DNA of 64,000 bases from Hippophae tibetana (Eukaryota > Streptophyta > Magnoliopsida > Rosales > Elaeagnaceae): positions 7,432,001 through 7,496,000 of the forward strand of contig CM072806.1 in NCBI GenBank assembly GCA_037013495.1. Reading direction: 5' to 3'. This document shows positions 13,099 through 29,260 of the stretch, piece after piece. Under the pieces are notes generated by a model. That model saw only the letters and a program-made list of their open reading frames with translations. It was not told where the DNA came from and made no database searches. The translations under genes and the position numbers were made by a program. The stretch's first letter is position 1; each line of letters begins with the position of its first letter.

Positions 13099-14262
13099 TT
13101 CCTCGCTCCCTAGAAGAATCCTTGTCCTCAAGGATGAAGTTTGGATATGTTTTCAGAAAATGCCACTCATTTTCCCAAGTGGCTTCTTCGATTGGAATGT
13201 CTTTCCATTTGACCAAAATTTCTGTCTTGGGTCACACGTTGGTTGAGGATGGTTTCAAGTTGGGGAAGAATTTTTGCTTGTTCAGAGACTGGAGGAAGTG
13301 GGTTGGAGCTTGCTGGTATTTCCCCTTCGTGTTTTTTTAACATGCTTACATGAAAAGACATCATGTATTTGAGAAGTGAGTGGGAGTGCTAGCTTATAAG
13401 CCACTGGTCCTATTCGAGCGATGATTCTGTATGGGCCAAAAAAATAAGGAGCTAATTTTCTTGATGAACGAAAGGCAACTGATGATTGTCTGTAGGGTTG
13501 GAGCCTAAGATATACATAATCTCCCTCTTTGAATGTGACTTATCGTCGATGTCTATCAGCTTGGAATTTCATTCGGTTCTGAGCTTGTAATAGGTTGTGC
13601 CTTAATTCTCGTAGTAGGTGATCTCTGGTACGTAGGTGTTCATCCACAGCTGGCATTTGGGTAGTTTTGGGGACATATGTTAGTATGAGAGGTGGTGGAA
13701 TGTTGTAAACTGCTTCAAAGGGAGTCATCTGTGTTGTGGAGTGGATGGAGGTGTTGTAGCTGTACTCAGCCCAAGGAATCCAATCAATCCATTTGCGTGG
13801 TTGATCCCCAGTGAAGCAGCGCAGATACTGTTCCAGTGTGCGGTTGGTCACCTCAGTTTGTCCATTGGATTGAGGGTGGTTGCTAGAGCTCATGCACAAT
13901 TGGGTTCCTTGTAAACGAAACAACTCTTGCCAGAAGGAACTAATAAACACCTTATCACGATCACTAACAATAGAAGTAGGCATACCATGCAGTCGTAGGA
14001 TGTTGGACACAAATGTCTTGGATACTGTGGGAGCTGAAAATGGGAGCTTCATAGGGATGAAATGAGCATATTTACTCAAGTGATCCACGATTACCATTAT
14101 GATTGTATGTCCTTTTGAAGTAGGCAATCCTTCCACAAAATCCATTGAGATATCAGCCCAAATCTTCTCAGGTATGGGAAGAGGTTGAAGCAATCCTGCT
14201 GGTTTCATAGTTTCTGTTTTGAACCGTTGGCAAGTGTCACATTCCCTGAGGACTTTCTTCAA
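13013..14262 (-). pseudogene. Gypsy integrase and chromodomain-like C-terminus (broken)
   Basis: The integrase part (14262-13540) is open for 240 codons. It has the CDTCQRFK end of the zinc-binding region, then core blocks WADISMDFVEGLP, IVDHLSKYAHFIP and HPQSNGQTEVTNRTLEQYLR (Asp-Asp-Glu core). A stop follows at about 13540; the frame then resumes with tether-like sequence (GPYRIIARIGPVAYKL), and a chromodomain-like block with KWKDIPIEEATWE is found at 13216-13013. The breaks mean no full-length integrase can be made from this copy. Confidence 0.88.
13099..13110 (-). other. Polypurine tract of the gypsy element
   Basis: On the minus strand the purine-rich GGGAGCGAGGAA lies directly before the 3' LTR, the expected place for the plus-strand primer. 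Confidence 0.75.
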
Positions 14263-14299
14263 CTTTTGGCGCAGTTTGGGCCATGTGAAGTTGTTTTTT

Positions 14300-16696
14300 T
14301 ATGCGTGAGAGGGTCTTGAGGAACCCAAAGTGTCCCCCCATTGGAGAAGAGTGACAATCAGCGATGATCTAAGGTATGAGGGAGGATTTAGGGCTCAGAT
14401 ATACCTTGTTGTTTTTAAACCAGACCCCATCCCTCTGTAACAATTTATGAGCCATTGCATGAGTAAAATTGGCTATCAGGTCTGTGTAGAAAGGATCCTC
14501 CTGAACTTCATTCTGTAGTTGTGGCCACCAATCCATTTGTGGCTGAGCTATACTTAATAATAAGAATTCCACTACTCGTGAAAGAGAATCAGCTCCTTGG
14601 TTTTCCTTCCCACGTTTGTACTCAATATTATAATCATATCCAAGTAGTTTAGGCAACCATCATGCCTGTGCTGTGGTGGTGATGCGATGTTCCAACAGAT
14701 ACTTAAGGCTTCTCTGATCAGTAAGGATGGTGAATGGTTTTCCTAGTAGGTAAGGACGCCATACTCGGATAGCTTTAATGATAACTAACATTTCTTTCTC
14801 ATAGGTTGATAGAGTCAATGCTGAACCCTTGAGAGCTTGGCTGAAATAAGCTATTTGCCTCCTTGCTTGAGTAAGGATAGCTCACAACCCAATGCCACTG
14901 GCATCACATTCAATTACAAATCTTTGGGAAAAATTGGGTAGGCTTAAAACTGGTGGAGTTGTTAAGGCCTCCTTCAATTGTCTAAATGAGTTTTCAGTCT
15001 CCGTATTTCAATTAAACCCTTCCTTGCTCAAGAGACGAGTTAAGGGAGCTACCAAACTACCAAAATTACATACAAATTTTTTGTAATAACCAGCTAACCC
15101 CACGAAGCCTCTGACTCCTTTAGATGTGGTTGGGGTTGGCCATTCCTTAACAGCTAGGATCTTTGATGGATTCACAAAGACCCTTTGATCTGAGACCACA
15201 TGGCACAAATATTCTATTTGTTTCACCCCGAATTGGCATTTGGTTTCCTTGGCATACAACTTGTTGGTGGCTAGAAGCTGAAGGGCTATCTTCACATGCT
15301 CCAAATGGTCATCTCTTGATTGGGAGTAGATTAAGATGTCATCAAAGAATACCAGGATGAACTTTCGAAGGTAAGGTTTAAATAGGTCATTCATGAGACC
15401 TTGGAAAGTAGCTGGGGCATTAGTGAGGCCAAATGGCATTACTAATAATTCATAATGGCCTTCATGGGTTCTAAAAGTCGTCTTAGAGATATCTTCATGA
15501 TAAACTCGTATTTGATGATACCCTAATCGCAGATCTATCTTGGAGAATATATGAGCTCCGTGGAGCTCATCCAACAGTTCGTCAATTACTAGAATGGGGT
15601 ATTTATCCTTAACTGTGCAATCATTCAGAGCTTGATAGTCTACATAGAATATCAAGCTACTGTCAGTTTTTTTACTAAGAACACTGGTGAAGAAAATGGG
15701 CTACTGATGTGCCTGATTAGCCCAGAATGAAGGGGTTCCTTAACCATCTTCTCAATATCTGTCTTTTGATAATAGGGGTAGCGGTAGGGTCTGACATTAA
15801 CTGGCCCTACTCCTGGCTTCAGGGGAATATGATAATCTTGTTGTCGTTTTGGAGGCAACTCTGAGGGTAGTTCAAATATATGAGAAGACTCTGTTAATAA
15901 TTGTCTCATCTCTGGAAATGAGGACACATCCTCTTGTGGTTCATGATCCCATATGGGCAAAATTTGAAGGAACAACCCTATATTCTGTAGCTCACCGCAT
16001 TCCTTGTTGGTTAGGGTTGCACTATTAGTCATTTGTAAACCTTGGAACGTATGAGTGGCCCCTCCTATCTTGAAGTTGAGGGTGAGTCTTTTATAATCCA
16101 ATTCTATTGGCCCTAGGGTTTCAAGCCACTGAACCCTAAGTACTAGCTGGCATGCAGCTACTGGTAGCACAAAATAATCTGCTGAGACCATATACCCTTG
16201 AATTGAAAGAGTAAGGCCCCTGCATTGTCCTTGGCACTCAATTTTTTCACGATTTGCTATCATAACTTCCAATTTTTGATTCTTAGTGATATGGAAACCA
16301 AGCTGGGAAATCAAGGTTTGATCAATGAAGTTATGTGTACTGCCCCCCATCTATCAGAACTAGTACTTTCTTATTTATGAGGTTTCCCATAACTCTAAGT
16401 GATTGAGGATGATTAGTACCTGTTATTGCATGAAATGAGATTTTTGGCACTAACTCCTGAGGTTCTTGTTCAAGGTGTTCTTCTTCTGGAGTTATGATAG
16501 AGTTCTTAGGTAGTTCCTTTATCATAAACATTTGGGGTTGCGCGCAACGGTGACCTACTACAAACTTCTCAACACAGTAGTAGCACAAGCCTTTATCTCT
16601 TCGTTCTCGTGCCTCTTGATTTGTGATGCGACGAAAGGTATTAGTCGAGGCAATTGGTGTTGAGTTGCTTCTTTGTTGGGGAGGGGGTCCTAACAC
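14300..16696 (-). pseudogene. Gypsy zinc knuckle, protease, reverse transcriptase and RNase H (broken)
   Basis: From 16696 down there is a zinc-knuckle-like CYYC...GHRC near 16560 and then the protease active-site region, which is broken by one extra base in a run of six C at 16343-16348 (plus strand), giving a stop soon after. The frame reopens (16350-15652) toward the RT start and breaks again near 15655. The RT core is open from 15655 to 15008 with KIDLRLGYHQIR, MPFGLTNAPATFQ and FFDDILIYS (catalytic Asp pair). RNase H similarity follows, with DQRSLKYLLEHR near 14700 and a last open part at 14656-14369 (GYDYNIEYKRGKENQGADSL). Multiple stops make it a pseudogene. Confidence 0.9.
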
Positions 16697-16771
16697 ACCA
16701 GTAGTAGGATTAGTGGAGGTCCTTGCTATGACAGAGGATGTTGGGTATCGTGGATATTGAATGGCCTTCCT

Positions 16772-17473
16772 CTAGAGCAGATTCTTTTCTTCAATCAATC
16801 TTGCCACTCCTATAGCTTCAACCAACGTTTGTGGCTTCTTAATTTTTACTTCAATTCTGATCTCTTCTCTTAATCCAGCGATCAAACAGCCTATCAAAAA
16901 TTCTTCTGGAAGACCATCCACTCTATGAGAGAGTTTCTCAAATGTTTCCTGGTAAGTAGCTACACTTGAGGTATGTTTGAGTCTAGTCAGGGCTTCAGAG
17001 GGATCTTTATAATCGGTTGGGCCAAATCTCAACTGCATAGCTTGGATAAATTCCTCCCAAGTGAGTGGGCCATGGAACTTGGTGATCCATCTATGCCATT
17101 GTAAGGCAATACCATCCAAATGAAACGATACCAACTGCACTCTTTGTTCTGGTGTAGTATTTGTGAATTCAAAGTATTGCTCGACTTTGTATATCCACCC
17201 AGTGGGATCTTCCCCTGCAAAGGTAGGAAATGATAGCCTAAAGTGGGAACGTGGTGGCTCATTAGGGTTCCTGAACCCACCGTTTGGGCGTGGGTTTTCT
17301 TCTCGTGTGAACAGGTTTTCTTCAAGTAAATTCCGAGTGGCGCGAAACCCTTGTAACTCGGTTAGCATAGCCTATAAGGTTGCGCTTATCTGATTGAAGC
17401 CTGATTCATGCCTTTCCAGGGTTTCCATTACCTCGCCGCGAAACTCAGCGTTGGATTTACCCCTGGTGTCCAT
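16772..17473 (-). pseudogene. Gypsy gag (broken by a premature stop)
   Basis: The likely gag ATG is at 17473-17471, immediately after the primer-binding site. An in-frame TAG interrupts it after about 33 codons, and the frame then stays open from 17368 to 16772 with the retrotransposon gag signature PTFAGEDPTGWIYKVEQYF and LRFGPTDYKDPSEALTRLK. Nucleic-acid binding by a separate downstream zinc knuckle fits the usual layout. Confidence 0.88.
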
Positions 17474-17486
17474 GGCTCTGATACCA
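17474..17486 (-). other. Primer-binding site for initiator tRNA-Met
   Basis: On the minus strand TGGTATCAGAGCC follows the 5' LTR after one base. It is complementary to the 3' end of plant initiator tRNA-Met, the standard primer of many plant LTR retrotransposons. Confidence 0.93.
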
Positions 17487-17487
17487 C

Positions 17488-17782
17488 TGTTACATTAAAC
17501 TTGCAAGTAATAAGATAAACCAGAAAAGAGCAAAGGAAATGTTGGATTTAGATAAAATTCTCTATATCCCTTTTCTGATTTTCTAAATGGCTTTATATAT
17601 AGCCTTAGAATTGATGAACACACCCTAACCGATTTTTTGACATTCATAACAGAAAACCCTAATTTATTCGGTGGTCCCCTTTCAATTTTTCTAACCGAAT
17701 TGATGCGTCTTCTTCTACCTCTCTCCTGCGTGCGCGATGATACTCAGGTGAGCAGGACCAGGACCAGGACGAGTTCATATCA
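17488..17782 (-). repeat. 5' LTR of the gypsy element
   Basis: It runs from TGTTACAT to ATATCA, 295 bp, and is the partner of 12810-13098. It lies next to the primer-binding site, so it is the upstream LTR of the minus-strand element. Confidence 0.92.
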
Positions 17783-17787
17783 AATTA
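17783..17787. other. Target-site duplication AATTA, right copy
   Basis: AATTA directly after the terminal CA of the right LTR matches the five bases before the left LTR. Confidence 0.9.
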
Positions 17788-20700
17788 CTAATAAAAATTG
17801 ATTTTTTTTAAATAACTACAATAGATGAGATAATTATTATAATATGAAATTATAATTAAACATATATTAATATTATTTTTTATATATATAAAATAATACA
17901 TTTTTAATAATAGAAAACATAATATTTGAAATAATTATATTGAATTTTATTTATTTTTAAATTTATGTTTTTTATTTTACTTATAAATAGTAAAAAAAAT
18001 TAATATTAATATTTTAAATAATATAAGAGATTAAAAATTATATCTAATATTTTAAATTAAATATATTATTAAATTGCTAGAAAAGTATCACCCATTCATT
18101 ACCACAATATTACTCATATATATTCAAAATTAATACAAAATAATTACCATTACAAACATAATCATCCCACGCACAGTCCTACCTCATCTCCCTCTTGTTG
18201 TCTCAAACGCAGAATGAGCTTGTTAAGTTAATATTTTATTCATTAAAAAATGAATTTTACTCAACCTAAATGAATGTCATATCAAATTTTAATTCAATTA
18301 TTATTTTTAGTTGATTATTTTTCGATTTGAAAACATAATAACCCAACTCCAACACTACCAACGCATAAGAACTTGGGACGAAATAATCCGCTAATTAATG
18401 AGTTGTTCGAATAAAATACATTTGTCGAATAAATTAACAAAAGTAAAAAATTGCACATTTTAAATTTAAAATCATCAAAATAATATTATTTTATATTTAA
18501 TTTATATACTTTTATTATTAAAAAACTTATATTATCTTATATTAAATTAAATTACATATCTTAAATATATTCATTATTATTAAAATGTTATTTTTATTAT
18601 AAATTTTAAAAATATTATTTTCTATAATTTCCTAAAAATTAACACAATCCAAGCTATTTCCGTTCTAATTTGAAAGTGAAAGCAAGGATTTGAGAGGTTG
18701 ATATGTTTATCTAGTTGGTTTAACATTTTTTTTTATTTGATGGTACAAACACTATTAAAGTTAATTGATTAATGGTAATAAAAGTGATTTAATATATTTT
18801 TTATTTGATTCAATTATTAATTTAAAATAAAATATTTTTTTAATAAGAATGCTCATTCATTTTTCAAGAATATATTAAAATGATATATTTTACTCACATA
18901 TTTATCTAATCATTTATTATTTAGTTTTTGATTCGTTTATAATTTTATAAATTATATTTTAATATTTATTATTATTTTGATTCCACTACTACAATAAAAA
19001 TACTAATAATGATATTTTTTCTATTAAATCTAATTCATATTAACATTTTTATTATAATTATATTTCTATTGTACAAATTAAACATAATCTAAATGTAATT
19101 CATAAAGTCATAAATATAAAGGGAACACAAAACTAAATGCAAATATATTTATCTTTATATATAAATACATACCGAAGAAGATCGATATCTTAGAGGTACT
19201 ATAGATAATACATTGATATTTTTTATATAACATACTATTAAAAATTATATTTTAGTAATATCTTAATTTAAATATTGATATCGATTTTTGTTATTTTAAA
19301 TAGTATTTTCTCTTATTTGTTAGAGATGGTTGTACATGTCTTAAGTGACAAATTATATGAAAATATTTATAAAAATTTAAGAAAATAAAATAGACAATTG
19401 AACAAAAATTACAATTATATTTTATGACAAGTAAAAAAATTAATGATATGACTACTTATTTTGTAATATATAAAATTTTTAATGAATGATATAGTGCATA
19501 TTATAATCATCACAAAAAATATATTAATTAGATTTTTTATCCTTATAATTAATTACAATTTAATGTAATTATTATTGAATAAAGTGATCAAAAATAAAAA
19601 TTATGACAATAACATTTAAAACTATGATGATATTATTACCCCAAAATTATAATAAATAATTAATTTAATTTTTATTTTAAATTTTTAAACTCTCAATATT
19701 AATGATAATAACAATTTATTGACACACAAAAATAAATTGTAAATTTTAACTATTTTATTTATGGTTGTATGAAGTTCAATAACTTAGTTAATGTATTTAT
19801 ATTTTTAATGTCTCGTGTTATTAACTAGTTTCATTTTAGTATACTCAATTTCATTATTGGTATCCCTTTAACAATTTATTTTTTTCTATACCTAATTTTG
19901 ATAAAAAATAAACAAATACTATTTAAAATGACTAAATATGATAACAAGATTTGAATTATGATACTAAAATCAAACATTTTAATAATATCAATGTATTAAC
20001 TTAAATAAACTTAAAATACCAAATCATAATTAAGTGTTGGGTATTTTTATGATTTTGAGGATAATTTATTTTTCTAATTATTATGAGGATAATATTGTCC
20101 TTATATATTTTTTATAACTTTAGATTTCTTATTTTTTTATATGATAAGAAAATAACATATTTTTATAAATATTTACATTTATAATTATATTATGTATTAT
20201 CTTTAGATAATTATTTTAATCACATAAAAAAAATTTACACTAATAATTTTTTATATTAAGAGTAATAATTATTGTGATTCACCTGTATCCATTTAATTAA
20301 CATATCAAATCCAATTTATAATACATATTAATTTTTATATTCATATAATTTCATAATAACTAAAAACTATTACATTAACAACAAATTTTAGAATATTAAT
20401 TATTGTTAAACGACTCCCAACACAACTATAATTATAAGGAATTTTTCATACAAATGAATCTAAACATGTGCCATAATTTTAATATGTGTCTTTTATTACT
20501 ATAATTATTTTTATTGATAAATATGTATAATTAAAAGAAATAATAAATTATTAATTTAAATTTGGTACTTTTAACATTTGTTAATCAATGTAATCCTCCA
20601 ATTAAAGATGTAGCGAGAAATGCGAAAGTAAACAAACAAACTTATATTAATTAAAAATATTAGTAAATTAAAATAAAATAAATAATAATTATAATACTTA

Positions 20701-21889
20701 TTTATGCTATTATTAATTTTAATTTTGTTGTTTTCTCTTTTATTTATCTCCTTTCTCCTTAAAATCTATTTCTTTCATCCTAAATTCCTAATTTTTAGAC
20801 GTGAACCACAATTTTTTTCTTTTTACACAACTCCGCAATTTTCTTCCTTAAATCAACATTAATAACTAATTCATAATAAATAATTAAAAATTAAAAATAA
20901 TTAAATAAATTATTTATTTAAAGAGAAATAAAAACATAATTATTAATTATAATAGATATTTATTATTCATAATTAATATTTTATTTTAAAATAATCATAT
21001 AATAATTTTTTTAATTTCATAAAATATTTTTTAAAATAAAATTATATTAAAATAAGCATGTGATCAAAACTAGTATTGAATATAATTTACTTAATTTTTG
21101 TAGATATGATATTATGTTCGTATTTAATACTTTAAAAGTATTTAAATGATTGAAAATGTATCCATTTGTTAAGAAAAGAAATATGTGCTAAAAATGTTTA
21201 GGTGTATTTTATTTTTAATTTTTTTCATTCTTTATATCTCTTTCTTTCTCTTTGAGTTATGATTTTGGGTTTGATGTTTAAGTTTTATAATTTAGTATTT
21301 AAAATTAAAATTTTAATAAAAAATAAGAAATAATATTATACAAATAGTTAGAGAGAAAAAGAAAATAAAAGAATAAGAAGAAAAAGATATTATTGATTTT
21401 TAATAAATAAAAATAATATTTTTAAAATTTGTATTATAAAAATATTATCTATTTTATATATTTTTATTATTAAAAAATATAATAAATCATTTTATTTTAA
21501 ATTATATATAATTATATATCGTTAAAATTGAATTATGATTATTTAAATATATTTAATGTTAAATATTATTGAATTTAATTTTATTCAATATTGTTCAATC
21601 GAATTCAATTTTATTTATGTGTTATTTTTGTTATTATAAAATTTAAATATGTTATTTTTTAAAATTTTAAAATTTTTCAAAAATATTTAATAATAAATAA
21701 TATGGATAACAATAATTATCTATCCAATTTTTGTCGTCAAATTAAAACTGAAGCATGAATTGCCAATTATGGGTGATGATTAATTATGAAAAATATTTAA
21801 TTGATTAATTATTTAAATTTAAGATGGAAAAGGAGAGGAAAATAGGGGAAAGAAATTAAGAAATTGGAGAGAAGGAGAAGAATAGGTTT
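17788..21889. other. AT-rich intergenic region upstream of the kinase gene
   Basis: About 4.1 kb of extremely AT-rich sequence with no supportable gene, RNA gene or clear repeat family. The last 100-150 bases are purine-rich (GAGAGAAGGAGAAG-like) and probably form the promoter or 5' leader of the CK2 gene. Confidence 0.5.
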
Positions 21890-21936
21890 ATGTCTGACTA
21901 TTGTCTGCTAATTTTCAAAATGTCAATAGCGATTTG

Positions 21937-21937
<1 letters not shown>
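21890..21937 (+). other. Upstream ORF overlapping the CK2 start codon
   Basis: An ATG at 21890 opens a 15-codon frame with a second in-frame ATG at 21920. It ends in TGA at 21935-21937, so the last base of its stop is the first base of the main ATG (TGATG). This layout allows termination-reinitiation or repression of the main frame. Whether the transcript includes 21890 is not known. Confidence 0.55.
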
Positions 21938-26081
<4,144 letters not shown>

Positions 26082-27690
26082 CCTGAGCTCAAGCAGCATC
26101 TCACGTCTTCTTGATCGGAGTATTTCTCTCTAATCTGTCGGTTTTTGTTGGTATTTTTATATTTTATTATTTATTCTAGTCTTTTGGTGGTGGTTGGGGG
26201 GGTGTCATTTAACTTGGATCTCTTCAAACGCCCTTTTATTTTTCCTGAGTTTCTTTTAATAACTCGAATGATCATCTATTGGTTTCCTTTATTTATTTTT
26301 GGTTAAAATCTATTGGTGCGTCTTTGCTTGTTAAAATAACGACCCGCTTCTTAAAGGTCGATCTTTCAGCTATTCGTACAATATCTTGTTTTGCCATATG
26401 TTATTGTAGCCTTGTGGGTGCTGTAAAAAAAAACTAGAGATTGGATGGTTTTAGACTTTAAGCCGAAGGAAATAACCTTACGATGGTTATGAAGTGGGTT
26501 TTGGGCTTGGGCGTTGCAACGTGTCAATCGTACTCTCTAGTCTTTTATCATTTATGAAAATATTTTTACCAAAGTTTGTTAAGTGGACTTTGTCTTTATC
26601 TAAACTCAACAAAATTCACCGTCCAATAACTGAATACAAAAGTAATGAAGTGTTATTTTTTGAAGTATTTTTTTTCCGATAAGCGTCATTTCTTAGAGGT
26701 ATTAAAGACCCAAAATATCACTTGTATATTGTAGATGGTAAAAATGGCACCAAAATGAATTATAGTTTGTATATGTTTAAATGTACACTATGTACATAAA
26801 ATTGTATCGACACATGTAATATGTTATTTTGGGTGTTAATTAGATTATGTATAATTCACATATCCTGAATAAACAAAAAGTGAGCCTTTTGGCAAGGAAT
26901 AGCACACCCTTGCTTTTCCATATATATATACACACACATTTAATCTTTGAATTATTTGGGACACATGAATAACCCTGTGTAAGATAGTGGTAAATTTTTT
27001 GTCTAAATTTATTAATAATTTTAATGAATTGTTTTTTGCTAGTTTTTTAAGCCTCGAATTAGAGAGCATTGATATTGAATGGTTTGAACTTTTGGAGGGT
27101 TCGTTTAAATTTGAACAAAAAGTGATTGAAGAAACTACAATTACATCTTGTCCGTTAAAACAGAAATGTCATATACATAAACATAATTTAAACAAAGCAA
27201 CCACTAGAGCCTAGAGGTCTAGCGCATTACAGAGTAAGTTGATGAGCTAAAACAGTATCATCTTAGCTGGTGAGTATTTATGAGCACTGTTTTTATAAGC
27301 ACATCGATAAAAAATTACTTTTTTGTAATCTACATGAATAAATAACTTATTGTCTAAGTAATTGATTAGTTGTACTTTTTACCCCTTTATAATAATGTCT
27401 CTTTCAAAAAATAATTTTCATAATGTCTTTATTAAAAGGCATATTTATAAAATAATATTTTATTTTTTATCGTCTTATAAAAATATAATCAAAAATATAA
27501 TATTTATTGTCTTATAAGATGAATATGACGTGTACACTATTGGATTGGGCTAATTCAATGGTGCCATGGGATGATTTGTTGATTTTTTTTTACAAAAATG
27601 ATCACTTATATGTATGTGTGTATATTATTTAAATACACTTGCATATGTTAATGAATTTATTGAATTAAAAATTTAATAATATTTTATTTT
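26082..27690. other. CK2 3' flank and gene-free region
   Basis: This holds the 3' UTR of the kinase gene, then about 1.3 kb of AT-rich DNA. Short open frames near 26500 and 27000 have no recognisable motif and are not called as genes. Confidence 0.5.
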
Positions 27691-27699
27691 ATTATATAA

Positions 27700-29260
27700 A
27701 AATTAATATATAAATCATATTTAGTTAAAATTACTTAATTTTAAAATAAAAATACCACTTACATATGAGAAATTTTATAAATATAAAATAAAATTCAATG
27801 AAAAAGAATAATAAACATCAACATTGTTAGAAATATTATTCATTTTAATCAAAATTTAACAAGAGGTAAAACAAATCATAAATTAGATTATATAGAGTTT
27901 TATATATGAATTATTTTTATATTGAAATGTAATTAAGTTTTATTACTGTTCATATCTTAACAAAATAAAATTCATGTATATAGAAATAAATAAAATAAAT
28001 GATATGGTTGATGTTGTATATTTAATACTAATAAAAATAAAATAAATATTCAAAACATTTTTATAAATAGTAAATAAATCATAATAAAAATCTACCACAG
28101 TTGAACACATACCGATATTATTGCAAGAAATTATTTTTGGCTAAATCGCTTAATTTTAAAGTGAAAAATACCACCCAAGCTCACATATTAGAAAATTCTA
28201 TAAGTAAATATAGAATAAAATTTATTGCAAAATGATAATAAATATCAACGTAGTTGGAAATATCATTCGTTTTGATCAAAATTTAACCCGAGATAAAACA
28301 AATCATAAATAAGAAAATATAGTTTTTATATATGTAAATATTTTTATATTGAAGCGTATTTAAGTTTTATAACTTAATAAAATAAAATTTATGTATATAG
28401 AAATAAATAAAAATAAATGATATACTCGATGTTTTATATTTAATACTAATAAATATCAACGAAAATAAAATAACTATTCAAAATGTTTTATGAGAAGTAA
28501 ATAAATCATAATAAAAATCTATCAAAATTGAACACATACGGATACATTCATTATTATTACGAGAAATTATTTTTAGAACAAAATTATGATAATCTTAAAT
28601 ATGACAATTTTATAAATATTTTATTAACTTTATTTTCATAAAAATAATTTTAAAAAATTCAAGGAATTTAATAAGTATATATATATATATTATTTCAATT
28701 AAATAAAAATAAAAATAAATTTTTTATTTAACTAAATCATTTAATTTTAAAGTGAAAAATACCACCCAAGTTCACATACTAAAATAAGTAAATATAGAAT
28801 AAAATTCATTACAAAATGATAATAAATATCTATGTTGTTGGAAATATCATTTATTTCAATCAAAATTTAAGAGTAGGTAAAAAAAATTATAAATAAGACA
28901 ATATAGTTTTATATATGAAAATATGTTTATATTTATGCATACTTAAGTTTTATTATGTTTCATAATTTAACAAAATAAAATTCATGTACATAAAAATAAA
29001 TGATATGTTTGATGTTTTATATTTAGTACTAATATATATTTGAAAAAATATTCAAAATGTTTTATGAAAAGTAAATAAATCAGAATAAAAATTTATCAAA
29101 GTTAAAAACATACCGATATATTTAAAAATATAATGATACATTTATTATTATTACGAGAAATTATATTTGGAGAAAAATTATGAGAATTTTAAATATGAGA
29201 ATTTTATTAAATTTATTCTCATAAAAATAATTTTAAAAAATTCATGGGAGTAACCCTAGA
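27700..29260. repeat. Tandem array of diverged units of about 430-600 bp, three copies
   Basis: Three successive blocks, roughly 27715-28140, 28141-28725 and 28727-29250, share the same ordered landmarks: AATACCAC(C/T)(C/T)A, GATAATAAATATCA or similar, ATCAAAATTTAA, TTAAGTTTTAT, AAATAAATCATAATAAAAAT and GAACACATACGGATA or similar. The second and third also share a tail with TTCATAAAAATAATTTTAAA. Copies are clearly diverged and very AT-rich, with no coding sense. No terminal repeats or duplication were found to assign a transposon class. Confidence 0.75.

Larger units (their letters stand above)
12810..17782 (-). mobile_element. Ty3/gypsy chromovirus retrotransposon, structurally complete, coding-dead
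   Basis: A 4,973-bp element on the minus strand has two LTRs (12810-13098 and 17488-17782), an initiator tRNA-Met primer site next to the upstream LTR, a polypurine tract next to the downstream LTR, and a perfect 5-bp target-site duplication AATTA at 12805-12809 and 17783-17787. Internal order is gag, zinc knuckle, protease, reverse transcriptase, RNase H, integrase and a chromodomain-like tail. This order, the short LTRs and the 5-kb size suggest a small chromovirus lineage such as Reina; the lineage is inferred. By eye roughly a tenth of LTR positions differ, so the insertion is old. Several stops and frameshifts break the coding region, so it is non-autonomous now. Confidence 0.96.

Noticed and set aside
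13022-13340. Plus-strand frames over the gypsy element
   Set aside because: Antisense shadows of the minus-strand chromodomain-like region and the 3' LTR.
18980-19010. CACTACTACAATAAAA as a CACTA end
   Set aside because: Only one short end-like motif, with no subterminal repeats and no matching inverse end nearby.
21901-21936. A TTG-initiated N-terminal extension of the CK2 protein
   Set aside because: An in-frame stop lies at 21895 and TTG starts are not expected in plant nuclear genes; ATG at 21937 is used.
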